The notes under the pieces: model-generated
Seen by the model: the letters and a program-made list of their open reading frames with translations, nothing else
What the model was told of the DNA's origin: nothing
Databases searched by the model: none
Assembly (NCBI RefSeq): GCF_013373865.1
Contig: NC_050474.1
Span: forward strand, 20,937,116 to 21,001,115
Direction: 5' to 3'
Length of the DNA stretch: 64,000 bases
Source: Monomorium pharaonis
Lineage: Eukaryota; Arthropoda; Insecta; Hymenoptera; Formicidae
Part shown: piece after piece, positions 34,349 through 46,300 of the stretch
How positions within the stretch are numbered: the stretch's first letter is position 1
Layout: every line of letters begins with the position of its first letter
Position numbers and translations under genes: made by a program

Positions 34349-37300
34349 CTGCGAACAATAAATAATTTGCGAAAATGAATTTCTCCTTTTTTCAATCGCG
34401 AATGCGGCTGAAATTACGTAAAGAGAAATTTCAACTCACCTTTGAACGGAAAACGCCAGGTCGCTTCATGTAAAGCAGCTTCGCGAACATGTAGATGTCG
34501 GCGCTTTGCTCAAAATCTAATTGCTTGTTTAATGTAGTCAGCAGAATGAAGAGTGCAGCCTCGACTCCACCATACCTAAAATGAGTAACGATATGAGACG
34601 AATTTATTTAAATAATTATTACATTAGTGCGAGTCGGCAAAAATAAAATTTCTCGCACACCTGTCCATCACAACAATAGGACCGTTTTGATAATCTCGAT
34701 GAAAGTCTTGGATGATGCTGACGAAAGTCTTCGGATTGTTGTTGTGCGGCCACAAACCGCTCTGATTCGACGGCGCTTGAACAATCCTAGCGCTGAGCTC
34801 GTAATCATCCTGCAACGATCGAACCGCGACCTCCAACAAGATCGTCCCGTTCACGGTCTCCTTTGTTCCGCAGAGTCGTACTCGGAATGTTTCAGACTCG
34901 AGATCCTTCCCTTCGATAGGCCAAAACTCCGGATATTCCTGATGGACGGCATTTTTTATTCACAACATCTCATTTCTCTTATTTTTACATGATTATCTAA
35001 TTTGAAACGTACCTCGTCGCACTGAGTTAACATGACGATAGTCTGCGCATTGTGGTCCCACATCATTTGCCAAAACTCCATTATGGTGTTCTCCATCGGG
35101 TGCTGCGTTATGATAAACTCCCGGTTGCGTTGAAAGCCTAGAAACCGCGTTTGCGTCATCGTCTTTTGTAGCGAGGAATTTAGATCGCAGTTTAATTGAT
35201 ACGACCCGATTGACTTACCTGAGACCCATGTCGCGTTTATGTAGTCGCTTCCGTCGACACCGGGTTTCGGCGTCAGGTGAACGCGCGCGTTCTCAATAGG
35301 GATAATGTCCATGTTACGATTCTTGTGGACGTTGCACGCTTTGGTAGCAGATACGAGATTGAAGTCCTTAGGTTTCCACGACGTCACCAACTAGAGAGAA
35401 GTGACAAATAATTAGATTAAAATTAATGATCGGAGATAATTTAACAAAGTTCGAACATTAGCAAATCCAAGGATAAATCAGTTACCTTATATTGTGCTTC
35501 GATGTTGTTCCACGCGTCAGTCTTGTTATTCGATGGACACAGCATGTCTTGAATATGCTTTAATAAGTTATTGGCGTCAATATTGGTCTCGCCGCTCTCG
35601 ATCGCCTCCTGCAGGGCATCGTGAATAAAGATGTACTGCTCCTCCGTCTGAACTAAAAAGTTTCTCTGGGTGCGAATGTGCTTGAGGAAACCGAACACGT
35701 TGATCTCACTCTTGGCCTTAGCTTGCTTCAGCATGGCGTCGATCACAATGTACGTTCCGGTACGTCCAACGCCAGCACTAAAACAAAGAAATAATTTCGT
35801 ATATCGAAATAGAGAGACAGCGATTATTAAAGAATCACTAGAAATATTTAAAGATGTCCAAAGCATACAATGTAAAATCAAAAGTCTGTTACTTGAAAAC
35901 TATTTATTAAAATATTTAATTTTTACCTGCAATGGACTACAATGGGTCCAGCCTCGGGCGGATTAGCGTTGGACGATTTGCGAATAAAACTTAGAACGGG
36001 TAATGGATGATCGGGCACGCCGTGATCAGGCCAGCTGGTGTAATGATACTGCCATATAGTGCGCTCGCCCATATTGGTCCCATTTTTCTTCTTCTTGATC
36101 TGCTTAAAAATCAGAAAGAATTTCTTGTTGGAAGAATTACTCAATCATTGGCTTTTCATTTTGCTACGTTACTTTTGTTATATTCCTCCTCGTCTCTCTG
36201 AAAAATGTTTCAAACGCGCGTACGTTTTATTTCTAAATATATACCTTTAAATGTCGAATTTGAAGAGTACGGATGGTGTACGTGGCCATAATGTCCTCTC
36301 TTACTAAAGTTACTTGAATGTAACCATACGTTTCGGTCCCCTCCTTAGGCCAATACATATCACATTTCCTCTACAAGTAATAATAATTAATAATGATAAA
36401 TCCGATAATCATCATTTCTTTATCGTCCATACGGCACAAAACTTTGCAGGTACATTGCAGCAACATTGCAAGATTGCAATGCAATGTTTCAGAAATTATT
36501 GAAGTACAGATAGATATACTTCATATGATTTTAATAATGTAGCGATTTTAAACATTTTATGAAAATAAGTGCTAAGATTTATGTACAAATATTTGTGTAC
36601 AACTGCATATTTTCTGATTCATCAAGCTTATAAAGTAGCTTTATGCAAGAGTCTAGTATTACATTTAAGTATGAGTCTACTGTGATCAATTACGTGGAGC
36701 TATTTTTGAAAATGATTAATAGTAACAATTTTCACAATTAAAGAGAAATTTTCACAATTAAAGACACGAGCTAAAATTTAATTTTATAGTTTTATATTCA
36801 CAGCAAAATTTTAATATTAAATGTGTTCAATTTTAATGTTAAATTTTTATTATTAAATTTTTAACAGCATTATTTAAATCACGAACAATCTGTAGGGACA
36901 TGTATACAAATGCTAAAAATTAAGTAATTATGTAAATATAAATGTACAATTGCGCTATTAATAATATAATAACACTCTACACATACCAACATAGTACTAT
37001 ATATATATATATAGTACTACATGTTTTACTGTTACTGCAATGTTGCAATATTGCAACAAAATATTTTTATAATTTTTTATCTTTCTGTGCTGTACAGGCG
37101 TTTATACACAGAGAGAAAAATTTCTTTAGATTTAATAAACAGTTCGACTATTCCAAAACATATATTTCTTTGTTTTAATAAATAGTACACACATTTCTTT
37201 AGATTTAATAAAATTTATTAGAAACAAATAAATATATGCTTTGGAATAGTCAAACAAAACGGTTTACTAAAAAAGAAATCTCTCTCTCAGTGTAGGAAAT

Positions 37301-40300
37301 CAAACATTCATGCGTGTGGCTAATTTATTTTCGTTTGTGTTTCACCATTTTATTGTGTCACTTTTGATTAATGTTGTAAAAAAATATCAATATTAGCCTC
37401 ACAACTATATTTACTGTTTTATTATGTAATTTTTGATTAATGTTATAAAAAATTTACTATCAGCTTCGTCAATTCCATTCACCGTATTATTACGTAACTT
37501 CTGGTTAACGTTGTAAAAAAATATCGATATGAATTTCTCATACTTACACGACCTCGCTCGACCAGATTGGTAATCATTACGACTATTGATACGCGCTGCT
37601 CCCAGACCATCCGCCAGAAACCGTCGAACGTAGGCGGGAGCGGACCCTGGGTACCAATATAAGCTCGTGCCCTTTGCCAACCATCGATGTAATTTGCGTT
37701 AACATAATCCTGGCCCTTTTTAGGCGGCCCACCGCCGCAGGAGAGCAATTGCACACGAGTGTGATCATCTATAATGATAATAACGTAAAGAGCAAAATTA
37801 AACCACTTTGCATTCCCATAAAGTTAAAGTAACTTCGCGTTCTCATTTCAATCGTAATATCTCCATAATTACAAATTGTTGCCGGTCTGAAAATACAAGT
37901 TAATCGGTTATCCACTTATCAATCTGATTGACTGTAAAATTAGCGTGCTTGTCAAGTCGAGATACATCTTATATCGTCTCATTTTAACTACAAAATTATA
38001 TTAATTTTGTCATTTCGCGGATAATGAATAGGCGTTTCCGAACGCGTGAATTTCGCAAGCGTACCCGGCAGTATTTTCGAATCGTTGTGAAAATTTGCTT
38101 CTTCCCGTACGAAATTTGTCGCTGCTCGTCTACGCGGAAAGTCTCGAAAGCTTTAATTTCTCGTCATCGAAACTAATAACGATACGTCACAATCTCAGCC
38201 AGATGGTATCGACGCGGGGGTCAGCGACTGAGGGGTCAGTCCAAACTAAAATAAATCGAACGCAGCGATTACATATTCATCGGTTCAGCGACAAGTGGAA
38301 GTCCATTCTTCAAAAGCGGAACGTTCTCGCAGTGAGAAAGAGAGAGCCAGTGACGTTACCGGTTCTATATTAAGATGTTTCCTTTCGTTTGTAAATATTA
38401 CGACAGCTCGCACGAGCGGCGATACGTCAATAGCTACTTACACGCGAGTATATTCAAGTATCTGTTCTTGGCCTTATTCTCAGCGAACTGGGAATTCTCC
38501 ACGGTGTAGTCGCCAGCCTCGGACTGTATCAGCTCGTATTCTTTGCTGAAGCCGATGTCACCGTCGGCGTGAAGGCTCGCGACATGCTGAACGAATTGCT
38601 GAACGGCCACGGCGGTCCTCTCGCCGTCCTGCTCGCTGTTCTCCCATTCTTGAAGAGTGGGAACATTGCGCGGCGGGTAATCCAGGTAGTAGTAGGCAGT
38701 GTGGAAGCATTTCCTAAAGATCGGTCTGGATAAGAAAAGAAAATACCTAGATATATTTCACGTTTCTCCCCCCAAAAAGCCTCCTTAGAGAAAATGAGAA
38801 TTTGGAAAAATCTCTCTCTCTCTCTCTCGCCTTTCGTGTACATTATTTCTTTAAAAACAATTTTCAGGTGTTATCGTCTGAAATGATAAGCGTTCCTCGC
38901 GCGCCGCAGAATTACACAAGTATTCCGTGCCGTAGAGTTTGCAATATCGACGAGCAGCACGTGTGTGGGTTGGGCAGATAGCAACGATCAAATATTGATA
39001 CACCAAAATCAATGCCGATAACACCTTCGTACTCGTACACGACCGGGAATTCCACACGGCCACCGAAACTTACAAGTTACGGAAGAATTTCTTCATTTCG
39101 GCGGCATAGTCTTGACGACAGTGTCCATCATACGAGGCGAGGCCGCCCGCAAATCAACGAACGCGCTTGCGAAATAAATGACGATTAGCCCGGACCCCGT
39201 CCGTGACCCAGAAAATGAGCTTGTCATCAGCCACGGTCGATCCCCCGCAGCACATTGCTCGCACGTTGCTCCTGCCGTCGTTTTCTGAGCCGTCGTTATT
39301 ACCCGAGAGGAAGAACGGAACACTCTCGGATCGCAAACACCGCACCACTGCGCGCACACACGCGTTCTCGTTCACGGCGCGCAACAGTCTAGCCAGGCTC
39401 GGTGCGTGGCGCGTAGCGTCACGCTGCGTTGCTCGGCTCCGCTTCGCTCCGCTCCACGCCGCGCCACGAGTGTGGCTCCGGTGACTGTAAGAGCATACTT
39501 AGGCCTTGTCACCGCTCGTTATCTCGAGCGATAACGCGAGAGAGAGAGACGTAAGAGCGAGCGAGTGAGCGAGCGAGCGACGGGATATATATTGAAATAC
39601 GCATCGTATCTCTTCGCGCACGTATAGAGCGTCCTATATAAATCACGTTTTGATAAAAATTCATTGGAATCGAATCGATTTCGTACACGTTCGCGACGAG
39701 AGAGAGAGAGAGAGAGAAAGCGAGGAAGCGAGGGAGAGAGAGGGAAAGCGATGTAAAAATAATTCCAGATTCTCATAAGAATAATGTGAGCTGTATGTAT
39801 GCTCAAAGAATTTATAGCGCCTCATGCGGTTTGACGATAAAAAATTTAGTAAGAATGAAAGGCTCATTTTGTTTTAATGTTTAATATATTCTTTATGATA
39901 TGTAATTTATCTTGATGACAATCACGGCGCATACTTAAAAAATTTATTTGCAAGATATAAATTTTACTTAATAAATAATATCTTAGAAATAAATCTTTAT
40001 TTAAATATGGCCAAATAAAGTTTTATTTCTAGCAATCAATTAATAAGAAACATGAAATATATCTCACCGAAATAAAGTATATTTCACAAAAATATATATT
40101 CTGTCGTCACGATAATTTTTTTTACATAACCAATAAATATTGAAAAATTTCACAAGAATGTCGAAAATACATTTGCTCGATAATATTTCAATTTTTTTCT
40201 CAGTGTGGCATCGGACGTCTGCTCTCTGTGTCAAAGACCCATGTTTTCAAATCCGGACAAATATTTTATTCAATCGTCACCGCACGGAAAGCAAACTACC

Positions 40301-43300
40301 GAGAATATCTTTGCAATAAGAATTTTCCTTTGAAAGCTAAGAAAATATAGTTGCTACTTTATTAATCTAATACTGGTCAGCGTAGTAACACGGATAAAAT
40401 TTCTCACGAAATTTCCATTAAACAATTCAACAGTGGAAATAATAAAAAATTAATTAGTTAACTATGCAATTTATCCCCCTATTTACTCTTGCGATATTAT
40501 AATGAAAGTTTGATAATAATAATCAAGTTTAAATGTAGTTATTAAGCTTTGGTGAAATAATTTCAATTAAACGTTTGATTATATTAACCGAATATTCAGC
40601 AATCTAACTAAATATTCAGCAATATTTAGTAACCGTTTAATAATTGATTGCTACTATTATTATTATTTAGTATTAATATAATTACTTAAATTTTATTTCA
40701 ATTAAATTTTATTCACATAAATATTTGATTTAATTTATTTATATATTTAAATACTATTATAAATATTTGATTATTTTAATCAAACATAATTAAAATTATT
40801 TTACTGCATTATTATTATTATCAAACTTCTTTTCAGTATAATTTATATGAAGTAAAATACAGCATAGGGAATTTGACAAATTAAGTATCATGGAAACTTT
40901 TCCCGGGAACGAGATAATTCGAGGATTATAAAACGAGAGAGGATTGCTAAGATGATATGGACCGCAGCGGGAAATCAAGTGGGAAAGTCTGAATGGGAAA
41001 AATAGTTGCGGGTGCGTGCGAAGGTGCGCGTGATTGCATCGCTCGCTTCGGAAACTTTCTAATTGCCCGCACTCCGTGCTTCAAATGCGATTCGCGAACC
41101 AGGCACGCTCGAACCTACCGATATTGTCCGGTCGACAATTTTCCCAGCTAACAAAAATAATAGATCATTTGCAGCGTTAGATCGGTCGAGCCGGAGCGGA
41201 AGTGAAACGTCGGCGATGCGAAATAATACTTCGCAAGATCGGCCGTAACTGTAAAGCGTAACTCGCTGCAGCGAGAGAAAGTAGATCTCTCGTTGTCACT
41301 TGGCCGTTTTGTGGCTTTTATTTGAACTCTTTGATTGTACTTCTACCGCGATAAAGACGCTATTAATTTATTAATTGTAAGCGTCGGTTATCTCGACGTA
41401 GGCAATTACGTAAGGAAAAGAGGAGGGCTTTGTTTAACGTGTATCGTAGATTGCCCGGATAAAAGATACAGATCGGAGATTTAAATTAAGCGCTACGAAG
41501 ACGGGCGGGCAATTGTTATGTAATAAAGAAGAGCTTGCTCAAAGAAGAGTTTTATATTTTTTTTCCCCCCTTCGCGGTTGCACTCATCGACGCGCGCGAC
41601 CCGGAAATATATCGCCCGGCGCGTTGCAGCTAAAGGTTTCCTCAGAGTACGCGCGATAACGCGCGGTGCGTTAAACCGTGACTTACTTCCACAGCACGAA
41701 GGACGTAATCGCCAGCATCACGGCGAAGCAGGCGCACACCATACCGGCGATCACGCCCGCGCTGAGATCCTTGCTACTGCGGCGCATCAAGGGCGGTATC
41801 TTGTCGCAATCGCGGGTGACCAACACCTTCGTCGGTATAGAGCTGTCGCCTTGAATGATCAGGCGGCTGTCTATTGTGCTCCTGGTGGCCCCCCGTACCA
41901 TAATCTCGTAAACGGTGTTCACCGTCAGGTTGGGTATAATCGCCTGCGAGCATAAATTCGCAAACGTTTCTTACGGTCCCATAATTGGTTGTTAGCTAAA
42001 CAAAGAACGGCTGACGAAGTACAAGATGAAAGAGACAGAGAAATGAAGCTGCTTATGTCAATATTATTATCAACGATGCTGAGGAAAAATTGAAATAGAT
42101 TTAATAGAAAGATTTATTTAAAGGACGTATAACTGTGAAATAGCAAATAGTAATAGTAAATATAAAAAGAGCGAATAGTATTTAACATTTATATGTACGT
42201 TTACTTCAAATAAGATATTTATTTTATATTTCGACGTGTCATGAATAAATAAGTTTAAATAAATAATAGAAAATAGAGAAACTCATTTATCTATAACATA
42301 TCAAAATGTAAACTAATCTATCTTATTTCAAGTAAATATACGTTTAAACGTTAAATACTTGTTTTTTATCAAAAGAAAACTTATTTCAAATAGTATTTTT
42401 ATAAATCTTATAAAAATATTCAGACGTATTTAAACGTTGGAGAAAGAGAAAGCGACCTAATATTTCTATTACTATTTTCCCCAGCACACTGACAGTAAGA
42501 CAGACAACTTGCAAATTATTAAATCAAATGAAAAATGTGTTGATCTCTGATCATTACGATTTATCGCTAAATAATGAAACTGTAAAATGTACCCCGCTCT
42601 CGAGATGATTTTTGTCGGCCGATAGCTCGATTTCCTCATAGGGTCCTCTCGTATTGTCCCTTCGATAATTGATGTAGTAGTAATCGATCGAGCCCCAAAA
42701 GTGCGCCGGTCTGGCCCAGTGTACGTAGACCGACTCGTGGGACTGGCAGGTTAAATTCAAAATCTGAGGTGCGCTCGGTCCTGTTATGTCGGTCCTGCGA
42801 ATGATCTGATCGGATGGCTCACCCTCGTTCTTCCGCGTGTAAGCCTTCACCCAGATCTTGTATTCGGTGTACGGGTCTGCAAAACACGAGACGGCACGGG
42901 CGATTCATAAATGGTAATTGAAACAAATCAAGTCTCACGAATGAAAGAAGTTACTTCTTTACGGCAGATCGTAAAAAAAAATCTGATCGGAAGCTCAACA
43001 AGGATGACTTTTTCCCGACGCGTTAGGATCATCGTTCCCCTTTAATTACAACGAATTGTCCAACGATGCATCTGTTGGATCGGAGCAAGCGCGTGTGAGA
43101 AAAAAAAGTGCGTACGGCGATAAGAATTCTTAAAGCTTTTCCTTATCAATAAACTAAGTACACCGACCTATCTGCGGTCGTCTGCTGTAACGACTATTCG
43201 CTGTCGAGTGGAGATTACATGGTTAATCTCGCGTTATCTGGCGCGTTAAAAAAAAAAAAGGCACAAAGGACGGATAGCGCCGCGTCGGGTGATGCTAAAC

Positions 43301-46300
43301 ATCATATTCTCGCGTTAAAGTAAATAGGTAAACTCGAGCGCTTTATGTCGGATGTCCGCTATTAGCTCGCAATTTGGTATCGCAGCAAAGATTACCCGTT
43401 TAGAAAAAAGGTAAATAGAAAACGCGTGCACCCGATAAAAGGAACAAACGTCGCTCGCGTAATCTTATCCACGTCTCCGTGCCTTCCGATGCAATTATTG
43501 GGATAATAACGTTTGTATACTTACGCAGTTCTCGCAGGACGAAGTCGATGTCCGAGTAGTCGGCGTCCGCGGACAATTTGTCGGGTAGGTGCATCTTAAC
43601 GTCCGTATAATTGGAATGCATGTAGTAGACACGGTAACCGGCGATGACACCGTTGGCGTTCTCGGGCTCCGACCACGAGAGTTCAATGGTTGTCCCGGTG
43701 ATTCCCCGGGAGGTGAGATTCTCCGGCTTTGTCGGCGCTGGAAGAGACGGAAGGGAGAAAAACATGAGGTTTTCTTTTTGCGCTCGCGTCACAATGAACC
43801 GATTTGACCTTTCCCCCCCCCCCCCCGCTCTCGTCGTCATCGTGCGCAATGTCGCCGCGCTGAGACAAAGTGTTCAACAACCACAGAAATAGTAAACTCT
43901 CCACGCGCCGCGTGAGTAAGATCCTTATTTCGTTCCTCTCATTGTCACGTTCTTTCTTTGTACGCGCACACCGCGAGTACGCGATTTGCATAAGGCATAA
44001 AGAAATAGTGCCGGGCCGTGTGCGCGACACGACGCTCTTTTCTATGACACATTTTCCGTGTGTGCACCTTGGGTCAAGACGTAACGGAAGAGAGATACGA
44101 GACATCGGATCTTATCCTGCTCTTTACTACGCGTCGCATTGATAAGAAAAGAATATGACTCGATGTGTTGCCTTACTCTGTTCCAGGGATACTAGGGATA
44201 TACGGCCAACGTATCGGGTCCGTTTCTGTACGGTTTACGGTTAGCTGTTCTCTCTCTCTCTTTCTCTCTCTCGAGCAAGCAGCGGCGGATATCAATAGCC
44301 AACTGTATTTCCATTTTTTCCAAAGCTCTATTTTCTAGAATAAATAATACGGATGAATAAACGGCCGTTCGAGCGTTCGTAAGAGAATCCAAATTTATTG
44401 AATATTCATACAACTCTACCGCGGCATTACCATACCGCGCGGTGTTGCAGTACAAAACATGCAAATTGATTTGCATTCTATCCTCGGCTGCGTAAAACCA
44501 TTGACAGTGGGGACTTGCTTAGACGGCGCTCATTCCGACGCGCTTTAAATAGAACTAAATGAGTGACGCGTAGTAAAGGAGCGCCTAGCAAATCTGCGCC
44601 GATTAAAATAAAGCCGTGGAAACGTGTACTCGATAAACCAAAACTAGCTTGGTAATAAAAACTTGTGTATAACAGATTTTTAATGATTACTCGTAATTAT
44701 CGTCGACGGAGGAAAAACGTTCCCTCGCCGACTCCCGTCGAGAATTTATTCGGCGGTCGTTAGTTCGTCGCTGTCGTCTCGACTGCGTTATTCCGTTTAG
44801 AGCTTATCGAATTCGCATTAGATTAACGACGTGTAATAAAACGCGAGGCTGCCGCGGAGAGCGGGAGAACCACCTTTTACAAGCTTTACGAGCTGCGGCG
44901 GCGGATGATGCCATATCGAGTCTGTGCACGACGCACAGGGAGAGACGGGGCGAGAGAGAGAGAGAGAGAGAAGGAGAAAGAGGAAGAGAGAGATCGCGTT
45001 CTCGTATTACTATCGAGCTGAAAAACGAATATGATCGCGGGCCGCACGGCGCGCGGCGCGGCGCGGCGCAAGCAAGGTCGCGATCGTTGCACGCGGCGTG
45101 GAAAACCGATCTACGCCGAGAGTCTACTTAGAATCTGCTGACGCTCATGTTCGTCGAAGCCACGTTCCGTGGCGAATCGTTTCTCGGCGAGTGATCTCAT
45201 CCCGCGTGCGGCCGGCACAAGGCGATTACGCGACAAAGCGTCGTAAAGCGCGTGCCAGCGAAACCGACGCACGCGACGCCGCGCCGACCGCTGGCCACCT
45301 CGTGGTGAGCGATGATCAGCGGGAAAAGAAAAAAAAAACCCGCGCCCGGCCACGCATCGCGAAGATTATCGCGAAACCCCGAGGTTAAACCGCGTAGGCG
45401 AAAGTGCCTTTATTAGGATAGGTTCCCACTGAGTAACGGTACACGAGTGAAAGGAACAGCCGATAAGAAACCCGAGGTACCTGCTTCGAGCGTGTCCGGA
45501 TACTCGCGCCTGCATGCGCCTCGATTTTGCGGTGCATGTTGCGCCGCCGCAAGTTGCATCCGAGCTGCAACTACTACTACTACTACTACGAGTCCCTTGA
45601 CTCTCTCTTGATCGACGAATTAATACGCTTCGACCTCTCAAGAAGGAAGGTTATCTCTTTTCCGCTAATATTCTGCGAATTTCCGTTCTTTGAAATACTT
45701 GCAATATTTATGTATAATTTATTTTTAGAGCACATAAATGGTTTCTAGTACTCTGTAAGAGTTATTGAAGGAATTCTTTCGTACTTGTAAAGGCAATGAG
45801 AGATAATTCGGAGGTGTCGTGACCCAACGTGCGTAGAGAAAATGCCAAAAAAAAACAAAAAAAAAAACGACGTGTATACGGAGTGTCGATGACGGAGATA
45901 ATATATTTTTTCCCCAACTTCGCATTCGTTTGTTGTGCTAATAATTCAGTTACTTCACAAATGTTAACGCAAAGATGGAGCTCGCATTGGCGAGGCCCTG
46001 ACATGCATTCGCGCCTTCTAGATTAGGCTACCGGCCTTGGTCCTGCCATAAAAATAGAATGTCCGGATCACGCGCGGGAGCCGTAATACGCGGTTTTGCC
46101 GGCGCGCTCTTGAAGACAATTCCGAGGACGGGCGTATTTCCATAATTTTATACTCCGACGACACTTGAGGTCACTAAGTAATCGTTGCCGTGGCGATGCA
46201 CGTGCTGCACCGCGCGGGGGCGCAAAATTAAGGGGGGGGGGGGAAAAAGGCAGTTGTGCCGCGTGCACTCCTTTACGCGGATCCCCGAAAACACGGGTCG

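Noticed and set aside
40193..40206. CTCAGTG end similar to the TA-flanked MITEs
   Set aside because: Only one end is visible and no inverted partner was found within about 300 bp, so no element was called.
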